Assembly: GCA_012295275.1 (NCBI GenBank)
Contig: CM022671.1
Span: forward strand, 8,242,227 to 8,306,226
DNA length: 64,000 nucleotides
Direction: 5' to 3'
From: Chrysomallon squamiferum
Lineage: Eukaryota; Mollusca; Gastropoda; Neomphalida; Peltospiridae
Positions 25,501-37,565 of this stretch are shown here, one piece after another. A program made the translations under genes and the position numbers. The notes under the pieces are model-generated. The model was not told the origin of the DNA. It searched no databases and worked only from the letters and a program-made list of their open reading frames with translations. Numbering within the stretch: the stretch's first letter is position 1; the number at the start of each line of letters is the position of its first letter.

Positions 25501-28500
25501 ACTTTAATGTGATGCTAAAATTACCTTTTCTCTATTTGTTGCAGAATTTCTTCTTGAGAATGATAAAGTTTATCACAATGCTTTATTTGTTGCTCAGTAA
25601 GTTTTTTGTGCTCTATGAATTGTGATTTCTGTAAATCTTTATTTTCCTTTGTCCATTCTAAGATTTGCTGAATATGCAACTCTGTCTGCTGCTGTGATTC
25701 TCTGATTCCTTCCTGAATGGTCTTGATTACATTTTCTGAGCAGTCTCGCTGAAGACCTTCAATAACTTTTTCAAGTGTGACAATTTTTGCATCTTTCTAA
25801 TAATTAAAAAAGATTAAAAAAACAAACATTTATAAAATATTATAAACTAAATATTTGTCCATAAAACCTTACTAAATAGTTTTTTAAAAGAAGTTACACA
25901 AAGGAGAGTCATATACTCCTTATATATTTTTTGTTCTAAAGGTTACTTTAACATTTTTAACAATTGTCTTTTAAAGTAATATATATTATAAAAGTAAAAT
26001 AAATGGTTAAAACTGACATGAAAAGAATTACATTAAAATGGTGTTTATATTTATTAAAATATTTTCAATATACAAAAATAAAAAATAAAAATAATATATT
26101 TGCTGAGAACTCACCTTAGCTATGTCAACCTCCAAGGAGTGGACTTTTGAAGAATTTACATCTTTTTCCATAATGCTGTCAAACATTTTATCTTGAAACT
26201 TACACAAATCTTCTAAAACTGTCATGAATATGGGGGGAAAATAATAAACATATATACATATATACACACAAAATTAAATTAAATCAATAGAAAGCATAAA
26301 TATATTTTTTGAAATATTGTAACAGCTATACATTTTTTTTCAACTAATCATTATTAATCTTGACCAAATATGGATATTCTGGGGTTTATTGAATTTTTGA
26401 AATATTATTAAATGTTATAATTGTCTGATTGGATTTTATTTTATTTTATGTAAATTTTGAAGTTAATTAAGGCTTACATGTACTTATTGTCTGTTCTATT
26501 TTTTCTGAAGAACTGTCATGCTGAGATTCAATCCTTTCCTTTAATGAATGCAGTGTAAATTTCATCTGTTTAAAAAACAAAACAAAAATTTTATTTTAAA
26601 TTTCATATGGAGCATGAATCCTTTTCTATCTATATTCACTTTAACTTTTTTTTAGAATATATTAGTCATTATTCTAGTAACAATGTATGTCTTAAAACAA
26701 AATAACATTATAATGATACTAATGGAAAAACATTCAGTTTTAGAATTAGAGTTTAAAATCATTTAGAATACCTAATACAAACATTTTAAAGACAATGTTG
26801 TTTTTAAATATGATACCTCTTTTGTACATTCCTGTACTGTTTTGATGACTTGTTGGAGTAAGTCTGAAAAAAAAAAAAAAAAAAAAAAATCATAACAAAA
26901 CAAAAATAATACATAAACAACAGTAAAAAAATAATAATAATAAAAAAAAAAATTAAATGAAATAAAATAAGACAATAATGATATATATAAGAGAAGAATA
27001 TGGACTATTTCATTTAAATGATATTATATGCATGTATTTTCTAAGATTAGATGTTTGTTAGTTATTTATTTTTCACTATATTTTGATCCATTTTATACTA
27101 TGTTGCAAACTGTTGCTCAAGTTAAATAATTATTATAAAATATGGACCAATCTAATTTTATCTGATGAATTATATTTCACAATATAGATTAAAATGCTAA
27201 TTTTACATTTTGTTTAATCTTCTTTATTATATTGATAATTTGAGGTACTTTATTAAAACCTCAAATAAATATGCAAATTACCTTTCATCCCTTTCTTTAG
27301 CTTTTGCCTTGTTCATTTGAATTTGTTGCTGAAAGGGTAATTCATTCATGGGTGTTTCTAATTGAGTTACGTTGCTCAAAGCCAATGGTCCTGAAGTACT
27401 TTTCAAAGATTTTTGTTTTGCAGAAATAGTTTGCATAACTGGGATTTTGGCTTTCCACTTATCATAGAAAGAAGGTCTTTTATTAGGAATCATGCCATTT
27501 GACTGAAAATATTAATTTTGAAATTATTAACCAAGTAACCTGTAAGCTGAAATTATTTTTCTTTTCATTTAAAACATATGGCCTTGGTTATTATGTATGA
27601 AATTATCATTAACAATACTTTTATTTTAATCTTTGTGAAATGATGAAGCAATTAATTGATAGATTAGTTAAAGAAAAGAGAAAAAAGAATACAGAATATA
27701 TTAAATATAAAGAGAATCTTTTCAGACTTAAACAGCTGACAAATGACATTTTTCTTACCTCAGGCTGAGATCCACCAGAATGTTGTGTAAACATGTCTTG
27801 AGTATTTATTTGTGAAAATTCAAACTGTGAATTCTGACTGTGTTCAGACCACTGATTTCTGTTTTCATTCCTGTCACTAGTTTAATTAATAAACAAAAAC
27901 AGCTAATTATCAGTTTAATAAATAACATAAATATTCCACAATTTTGTATTTTGAAATAGAAAGGTATAAGAATATGACTGAGATAATGGACTTTTTTTGT
28001 ATTAATTTTGGATTTATATTGATTTTGTCCCCCCTGTTTATGATAGTACAGAATAACAATAGTTAAGGAATAAATTAGAATATTTTTACATGACATATGT
28101 GAAAATAAATTTGATTATTATTAATTTCTTTTCTATTTAAGTTTGATGTAACTGATATTTAAAAAATTCTGGTTATAGTATTATTTGCATTTAAACTGTA
28201 AAATCATAAAGATTAAAACATTAATAAATATCAAACTGTTGCAAAATGATATCATTTGTGAAAAGGACTTTGAAAATCACTTATGTTACTTTTTAATTTA
28301 ACTTGGATTTATTTTTAATTACTATCAAGTCTATGAAATAAAACATTTTATAATTAAATAAATTAGTAGTGAATAATTATCAAACTTTGGAATACCTCAG
28401 TGAATATATATAAAACAATATATATTGATGGAGTGGTGAATGTGATTATCATAATGGATAGATAAATAAATTAAAAACAATGTGCATTTTACATACTTAA

Positions 28501-28549
28501 AACTGTCAGATAGTAATTCTCTGGTGGAAATAACATTCTTCTTGTACAT
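22591..28549 (-). CDS. IHO1: IHO1/CCDC36-like meiotic coiled-coil protein (Mer2-family candidate)
   Basis: IHO1 binds HORMAD1 on meiotic chromosome axes and promotes double-strand-break formation. Exons: 28549-28497, 27876-27759, 27502-27282, 26863-26817, 26565-26478, 26218-26115, 25796-25525, 25078-23900, 23606-23555, 23320-23209, 22928-22834, 22716-22591, about 820 residues (human about 594). Similarity to vertebrate IHO1 lies near the N-terminus: RELLSDS (KEMLS-type), NSQFEFSQ (DSQFLFGSQ-type) and PSFYDKWKAK (PSIFTKYQTK-type). A long Gln/Glu/Lys coiled coil follows (about 130-470), then a basic tail (KKKRRRKKAHVF). The C-terminus GLDSLALTSLF replaces the vertebrate ending. One junction (27282 to 26863) is off by one base. 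IHO1 evolves fast, so orthology is probable, not proven. Other meiotic coiled-coil proteins are the alternative. Confidence 0.62.
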
Positions 28550-29269
28550 CCTTTCTGATTCTTTAAATAGCTATACCATTTGATTGTGTCTTGATTAGAG
28601 AAATATTATTGTCACCATTCAGAAATCTGAAGCACAAAAAAAGAAAAAAAAGATGAGAGAAATCATAATCTATATGGATTTTTGATGTTCTTTAGACTTG
28701 CTTTATAAATTTCAAATGGATGTTCTTCATTTTAATTCAAGCAATCACTGCAGTATAGTTAATAATTCTATATTTTGTTTAAATTCAATTTTTCTTCTTT
28801 CTTATTATTAATTGTAGAATCAATTATTTTTTGATACATTATTATTATTATTGTAGCCAATATAATATATATTATTATAAATATAAATGGATTTACTAAT
28901 TTTTAACAAGATTTTTAAATATAAAATAATCAAATTACACTCCAGAGAACTATTTGTTCATAACATTTATTATTATATATTAAATAAATAAAAATTTAAA
29001 AACATATTTTATATTTAAAATGTACTAATATCCAAATCTGTAATTATGTTGTTACATCAGTCATTCTCTATAAGCCAGGCATAGATTAGGTGACTCATGA
29101 CTGTAATTAAATGCATAATTATAAACAAAATTTTCTTAGAATATAAAGCTCTTGTAAGCTTATGGAATTCTGATTCACTGTAATACTACATAAATCTGCA
29201 ACTTTAAAATATTTCTATCTTGCTGAAATGAAGAAAAAACATATATATATATTTTTTTTTAACTCGACA
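28550..29269. other. IHO1 5' flank, A+T-rich, no gene seen
   Basis: A+T-rich sequence immediately upstream of the IHO1-like start codon, presumably 5' UTR (possibly with an untranslated first exon reaching the CpG-rich block further right). No coding exon or repeat is recognised. Confidence 0.4.
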
Positions 29270-29611
29270 CCCAAGTAAGATAGCGAGCTTGTAGCAGACG
29301 ATTTTTCTAACCGGAAATGCCACTTCGCGATTTTCCGGTTGTAAACGAAAAATACCGAAAAAATGGATATCTTGCACCTGTTCGGATTGGCGTTTGAATG
29401 TTCCGCGTGATCACGTGAAAGACTATTTTAATATCAATGAGCCAACTAACAACAGTAAACATAGATTGTTTATTCCGCTTTAGCGCTGCGGTGCTTGGAT
29501 ACCTCGCACTGCAAAGGAAGTTGTATTATGGAGGCTGTTTCTTTTTATCGTGTGTAGCAATGAGTTGTTTACTTATTGGTAAACCATACCGGTAATATTA
29601 ACTTTGTTAAA
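29270..29611. promoter_or_regulatory. CpG-rich promoter upstream of CIMIP7 and probably IHO1
   Basis: A sharp local rise in G+C and CpG (about twenty CpG in 350 bp) in otherwise CpG-poor DNA, ending at the CIMIP7 ATG. It holds an inverted pair AACCGGAAA (29309-29317) and TTTCCGGTT (29332-29340), ETS-like sites flanking an E2F-like TTCGCGA core, and a CACGTG E-box at 29412-29417 inside GTGATCACGTGA. The position suits a shared divergent promoter. Factor assignments are inference from motif shape only. Confidence 0.6.
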
Positions 29612-30016
29612 ATGACAAGCAGTGTCGTCGGAAGCTGGGTAAGATTCTTTTAAAAATATTAATTCAGCCATAATAGTTTTTCAGCACTGTTTGATATTCG
29701 TCATATTAATTCAATATTATTTTTCTTTTGAGTGGTGAGAAAAAATGTTTTGTGGCTTAAAAAAAAAAAAATGAAATAAAATTAAAAAAAAAAACATATA
29801 TATTTTTTCTTTATATATATGAAGATGATAAAATGAAATAAAAAATAGAAGAAATAAAAAAAAGTAAATGTGTAACAATAATAAAAACAAAGAGTTAATA
29901 GTTATGCAGCCATATTCCTGCTTTTTGTATATATAGAAACAATATTTAATATCTGAACTTTAATTTATTCTTTTAAATTCTTTCCCTTAAATTTATTGGA
30001 TGTTTGTGTGTGTGTG

Positions 30017-30047
<31 letters not shown>

Positions 30048-33000
30048 TATATATAATCATATTATTAATTTTTAATTTCATGTAATTAGGAAAATATTAT
30101 TTAATACTAATACTGTATTATGTGCTAATATTAATTAAAATAAAAACAAATTTAAACAATTTTTTATTTTGTATTATTTAGAACAATATTTAAAATTCAT
30201 GTCTGATTATTAGATTTTTCAAATTTTTATTCTTTTTATAAATTTTCTTTTCCTTTACAACAACAACAACAATAATAATAAAAAATAATTTTAAAATTTT
30301 ACTAATTATTTACTACTGAAAATTAAAAAATTAAAAACCTTCAAAAATATATATTTATGTAATGAAACTTCTCTACTAAATATTGAAATATTATAACTTT
30401 AAACAATTATTATTATTATTATTTAATTTTGAAGATTGCCTTCATATTAATTTTTCTATAGCCCATAATTTTAATGAATATTTTACTTTTCAGTTTTTAT
30501 TATTATAATGAAACTTCATTACTAAATACTGGAATATTATGACTTTAAGCAACAGCAACCACATCTATTATTATTATTATTATTATTATTTTTATTATTT
30601 TTATTTTTATTATTATTATTATAAATTAATTAAGAACATTGCTTCCATATTAATTTTTCTGTAGCCCTTAATTTTCATGAATATTTTACATTTCAGTTTC
30701 CGACAGGTTATCATGGCCACTTCCGGAGTAAATCACGGAATGATTTCATCTGTGAATACCGGCAGCTGGCCAAACCTCAGCCCCCAGAGCGGTTTATGAA
30801 ACGATCAATGGTATGTTTACAAACACATTAAATTTATTTCACTACAAAACAATCAACTTTTAAACAGCTTGGTAATATATTTCATTGAGTTTATTTCACT
30901 TTCAGACAGTGAACTGTATGTTTATGTGTTAAATTATTTCACATTCAAATGATTAACATTAGTATTTTGTTTCTCTACAGATAGTGGGGGTCTCTGAATT
31001 ACACATGTGTGCATATAATGTTTATATATAACTAAACTGTATCAAAATATCATTCCTTTTAACATTTTACAAACAAAACTTCTTTAGTATAGCAATAAGA
31101 CTGGAAAATATTGTTAAGTCACCTTTCTGCTGAATTGGTAGATATTTTCATCTAGACTTTGAATCATTCTGGAATTTCTAAATGTTTATTTCTTTTTAGA
31201 GTTCAGTAAAAAGTGACTGTAAAATATAAATTGCTGTACTGTAGTAATGAATATCATTTAATTAAATTAATATCTATAAATGATTTTAGTAGTCTATTCC
31301 ATGTTAGCTTTAAGTTCTTCCCTTCCTCAAATTAACTTTTCATACTTAGATCTTGATGCTTCTTTTTATATAAGACACTTGATTTTAGCTATTTTATCCA
31401 TACTAGTGATTACACTCCACTTTTTCACACTGTAGGATATGCATAAAAGTTAACATACAGCTGATTATACTGGTATCTTTAACAATGAAATATCAGAAAT
31501 CTATATAAGAATAGAAAATAATCACTGTATTTAAAACACTTTTTTATAATTTATTTGAGCTTCTTAGTGTAAATAAAAATTGCATATGTGATTTTTGTAG
31601 AAGTGTGTTTGTTGCTTTATTTGCTTCAAAAAAAAAAAAAAAAATTATCCATGCAATTTCCTGAAATTTCTTGATACAAACATTTAATTTTTGTAATTAT
31701 TAAACAGATCTGTAGCATAATAAATATTTGACTTCAACTTTATATTATTATTAAAAAAAATATATACTACTACTAATAATAAAGAAAACAACATAGCATA
31801 CAAAAACTTTTTAGTAAGAATTATTTTTAATCTGGATTTTTCTGCTTTATATGTTGCTTAGTTTATACTCTTAAATGCCAGGTATTTTCTTTTAAGAAAC
31901 TAAAATACTATCAAACTGAACACCTTTACTATGAAGTTCCTATTTTACTGTTCACTGATTTGGTCCTAAGTGTTCATGTTTGTGTTATGATTCTTTTGAT
32001 ACCTCTGTGTCAAAGCAGTCATAGATACACAGTGTATACTCTGTTGTCAAGCTATTATTAATTGATCTAGGCATCCAGCACACACCTTTTACATAGCCTT
32101 TCACTTGTAGAGACCAGTTCTCTACAATCACATATTAATATAATGCTATGTTTACATAACTGATAAATGCTGTGGCCCACTCAAAACATCCAGTTGACGT
32201 ACATAAAAGATCAGATTACAAATATTTATTTTGTTATTTTTGATATCATCATGGGGCATAATGAATCTTTAATTTTATTTTATCAAACACAAAAGAGTTT
32301 TATTCTTCCCAATTTAAACAATTTTATTAACATAAAAAAAAAAAAAAAAGACATAACTAAAATTATTAAAGAAAGTCTTTATGTTCTAACACCAAATGTA
32401 AATTTAGTTTTAAAATTTCCATTAATTTTAATGATTTTATGTATAAGATTCCATTATAAAGTAATTTGAATTTAAATTTTATTCTCACCTGTGCATATAA
32501 AATGTCTGAATTATCAAGAATTATTTTTCCTCTCATTTTTTTAATTTTTTTTTTATATAATCTTGATGTTTTGAGAATATATAATAAATCATTAAAAAAA
32601 TTAAATGTCATTAAATATGATTTTATTTTTAACAAAGTTAAATGATATATTTTATGCATTTATCTTTGATATAAAATGATAAAAAAAAGAGAAAAAAATG
32701 ATTGTTTAATTTAGTATATCTACAGGTATTTGAAGTATTCAATCATTATTTTATAACTGAGTTTTCATTCCCTATTTTATACATTAATTACTATCTTCAG
32801 TTTATCAACATTGCTGCTCTTGCTTTTCCAGCAATGGCTTTTGCACCAAGTTACCTTTTAGTATGTATAAAGCATTACTACTAAATGACATATTTTGCTA
32901 GTTCCCCTTCATGGTTTAACAAGTATAATCAAAATCACTGGTGTAAGCAGACTTATTGATTTGGCCTCTGTATGAGGATTAGAGTAACTACCTCGGTTGT

Positions 33001-34275
33001 TTATTGATAAACCCGTAATTGCAATCTTAACACTGAGGTGAACAAATAACATAATGCTAGGCTTTTAGATACAAGCTGGCAAGAATCATTGCTATTGTTG
33101 TTTGGTTTCATAACTGTTTTTGTTCTATTAATTTTCTCACCTCAGGGAATGTATTTGCTATAGCAAACAGAATTTCACTTGACTGAAATATTTGTGATAG
33201 AAATATGGCAGATTATGAGATAGAAACTGCTACAAGAATTCACAGAACATACCTTCTGTGTTTTGTGCTGACTGATTTTTTAAATTCATGTTATAAAACT
33301 CATTTTGTTCTGAAAAGTTTTACCTGAATATAGATGGTGCATTTCTGAAATGATACAGTGTGGTCAAGAGATCACTGTGAAGAACACAATATATCTGCTT
33401 CCATCAAACAACCGTCTCCCCAGCATTTTAATTTTATTTCTTTAAACGTCCAGAATATTTTGGAACAATACCAAATTTAAATCATTCTAATATACAATGT
33501 TAATATTTGACATAAATAATTTTATGAGAATATAAAATGAAATAAAACAAAATGTTCTGTTATATTTTCTTATGTATTTTATTTTATTTTATTATTTAAA
33601 TATTTTATTTTTATTTGTTTATTTATCATTATTATTATAGTGTATATTTGTTTTAAGGATATATTAATCAAAATGTAAATTTTAAATTCATATAATTTCT
33701 AAACAGAATAGAAAATCATTTTTTGTCATGGAGTCACATATCCTATAAAGGAGATATTGAAAGGAACAGAAATTAGTTAATAAATCACTCAAGTTTAAAC
33801 CCTTGTAGACACCATGCAATTAAGTTGTGAAGGAAAAAAAAAAGTGATATATGTGAGTAAAGAATGTATTTTCAGGGTGGAAAAAAAAAGTACTGTTTTT
33901 TTTTTGCCAGGTTTTGTTAAAATATCCTATAAATATTGCTGAATGTATATCTCAAAATATATGTTTCATGGTGACACATCCATTTTAATTTTCTGAGAAG
34001 AAATCTTTTCTTTATCATTTTCAAAAAATTTATTATAGCAGTTTGAGATATATTGGCTATCATGACAGGAATATAAAATATTTTGAAGCAAACATATTTT
34101 TTGTCCCAGACTGTAATTTTTGACTCATCATGCCCCTTTTTAATATTATAAATCTCAAATTTAATTAAGTTGATTGTATGAACAAATAAAAGCACACCAA
34201 ACTTTGTGATCTCTGTTTTATAGAGAATTATAGAAATATAATGCTATTTTCTGTATATTCTTTAAAAAAAAAACA

Positions 34276-34326
<51 letters not shown>

Positions 34327-37300
34327 TACACAGGTGCATTAACAATGAAAAAAGAAATTTGCTTCAGTTGAAAAAATAGCCAGTGACATTGTTTATCTAT
34401 GTCCTATGTTCAGGGACAGGTGTGAATTAATTCTGCTGAAATTCAAATTTAGATAAATGGAAAAGCTTTTGATTCATATTAAAATAACAACAAATGCTTA
34501 TATTTATAAACTAATTCAGTACAATATATATATATATTTACTGTACAGAATTAATGAATATATATATTTAAATAGATAGATAAATAGATAGTGTTAGTTT
34601 TAAAATTAAAACACTCCAACTGTCCCACCAAAAATACCACCACCTGACTTGTTTCTCTGATTACTTTAAAAGCAAAATGTCATGGCTATTTGTATATTTT
34701 ACTGAAAAATAATTAAACATTTTTCCTGTTTTCAGCAACCAAGTTCAAACCATGTCTTTTCCCACCATGACAATCGACAGTCATTCTTGAGAGATGCACT
34801 CATTTTCGAACAAGTAAGTTCTCTTCTTTGACAATAATTTTATTATTTTAGCATTGTTTGATTAGTAGAATGACTTGAAATAGACAACAGCAATGTTTTA
34901 TTTCTCGAAGAGACATCAAATTATTTGCAAAGTCATTTTTAAAAATAATTAAGCTTATATTTTTCATTTAATATTTTTTGTTCACAATGTAATGCTTTTG
35001 TGCTTTTCTTGCTTGCTGTTCATAAATGTGTTATAAATCACTTTAAGAGAGACACATACTTAAAAACATTCACAATGTCAGAAATACTAATTCTTAATAT
35101 ATATATATATATTTTTTCAATTTCGGGTGAAACAAGTGACATCAATATAATTCCATATTTGAAAGCAATACCATGTACTCTATTGACTCTAGTCTTTATA
35201 TATGTCACAAAGAATGGAAATGAACAAACAAAATAAGATAATAATGTTATAAACCATTGCCTGTTGCTCGTCAGTGTAAACTTTCAGATAGTAGATAGCC
35301 CCTTGAAATGGCTGTATCCTGATACTGGTGCACATTGTCTGAAGTGTTATAATAAGAGTTAGTTTTATCTGTCACTTGGTTTGAAAACTGATAAAATGAA
35401 AAACTTTTCTATGAGGCACATAAAACTGCTTCAGAATAACATCAGATGAGACTTTCAGTTTGTTCTTATTAATGGTATTGATAAAAATAAAAATGAATAT
35501 TTTTATACAATCAACACACCTTATTTGAACAAAATGTTACTGTACATGATACTTTTAGTTTGTACTTATTAATGGTATTGACCAAGAAAAAATAAAATAA
35601 ATAAAAACAATTATTTGGCATTCGTAGCTTAGACCAAAATATTAACAAAATCTTACTGTACAGTGAACTGTAGTATATATTTTAGCTGTTCTTAGTAGTA
35701 TCTGTAGGTGACATTTCAAATTAGAACATGTATAGTAGAAAATATATTAGTGTATATATTGAAAAGAATGATTATATCTTATTAAAATTCAGAATATTAA
35801 AAAATAACTGTATAAACCACGATCAATTATAAAACAGCAGTTAATGTAATACTGGTCACAAATCACATCACAATTTTAATGGAAATTTATAATTAAAAAA
35901 AAAAAAAAAGATATAGTATAAGCAATAATTTATATTATTTTTGTTTACTGTTTAACTGTGAGAAATTTAAAAAAAAAAAAAAAAAAATGAACTAACCTTA
36001 ATATCCCAAAAACATTTTGATGAAAGAAGTAAATATGTTTAGTACATGTTTTAATATTTTCAATTTTAAAAAAAGTCAGGTGTACTTGTATGTACATTTT
36101 ACAAAATTTGTTAATACCAATATTTAGATTTAAGAATTCTGAACTACAAATAAACTTAATTAATTATCCATCTTGCTGTTCCAAGATGTTCCAAGATGTT
36201 CCATTAAATTATGTATGAATAAAGTATTAATAAATTACCAGACAGATGCTGCTTTGATCAACTTTAGCCATTAATGGCCCTTGCATGAATCAGTTTGGAA
36301 TGATAATGTGTTTTAGGGTGAGAGCAAAAGTTCAGAATACTGACAGGCTTAAGCAGATGTTTTTCTATTGTTATCATTCATGTAGGAAAAAGTTTTGAAT
36401 AATTCAGTCACAACATCATAAACATTCAAACAGGATGAGAAGCTAAACTGCTATTTGTAATCAAATATTGAAATAATTATAATGAATAAAGCTTGAACAA
36501 TTACTGAACAGATTTCAACAAATTAAAAAAATGAAATAATAATAATAACAACAACAACAACAATAATAATAATAATAATAACAATAATAATGATAATAAT
36601 AATTCAAAAAAAAAGAAGAAAAACAGAAAGTACAAAGAAATAAGACACAACAAAATGAACCAATTAAAAACAAAATAATAATAAATAAATAAATAAATAA
36701 CAATTTTTGCAATTGCATTTACAAATAAAAACCAATACAAGAGCACAGTGACCCTTTAATTGCTGAATGTGAAAAAAGTGAATACAGATTATGTTCTTAG
36801 GAAGTTTGCCCAGAAATGCTTAGGCTGTAAACATTATGTTTGTTTGAGGAAAAGTATGTTATTAATATTATAATATTATTGTTAATAACTTCTTCCATGA
36901 AGAATGTTTCTTTGTCTAAATAATAATTGGTCCATTCTGTTAACCAACTCGTTATGAAGCTAGCACTTTAGTGAGGACAAAGAAAAAGAGCTTATGCGAG
37001 ACTTACACGATAATCTTAAGTCATTGTCCATGTGACATGGTTTCTTATCAAGAAAAATCAGGACAAACAAATTAGCTGAACAAAACAGTTGTAGCCAATA
37101 AAAGATGAAATGCTTCACGCAACACCAAATGTGAAAAGAAATCAATGGGTTTTGTGCAAATAACTGACCACAGGCCCAGGCTTGTTCACTGAGTGTGTGC
37201 AAACATGTTATTTATATGTTTACACACACACACACACATGTATATGTATGTATGTATATGTATGTGTGTACACCTGCATACCTGCATACATGCCAACATG

Positions 37301-37532
37301 CATTTGTGTGTGTGTAAGAAAGAAAGAGAGAGTGTGTATGTGCATGTGCATGCATGCATGTCTGTATGTGTATAAACAATACATTACATATATAATATGT
37401 ATTATATTTTTTTGGTTCATTTATTCACTATTCATTTTGCACAATGAAAAAAATAATTTATATATGATAAAAAAAAATCTCGCAAAAAACAACTAGTCAC
37501 AAATAAGATATGGTTGTATTCCACATAGATAA

Positions 37533-37565
<33 letters not shown>

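Noticed and set aside
36181-36203. CCAAGATGTT repeated twice
   Set aside because: Only two 11-bp units; too short to distinguish from chance slippage.
36501-36746. Poly-Leu or poly-Tyr minus-strand open frames
   Set aside because: Produced by the AAT/AAC trinucleotide tract in CIMIP7 intron 3.
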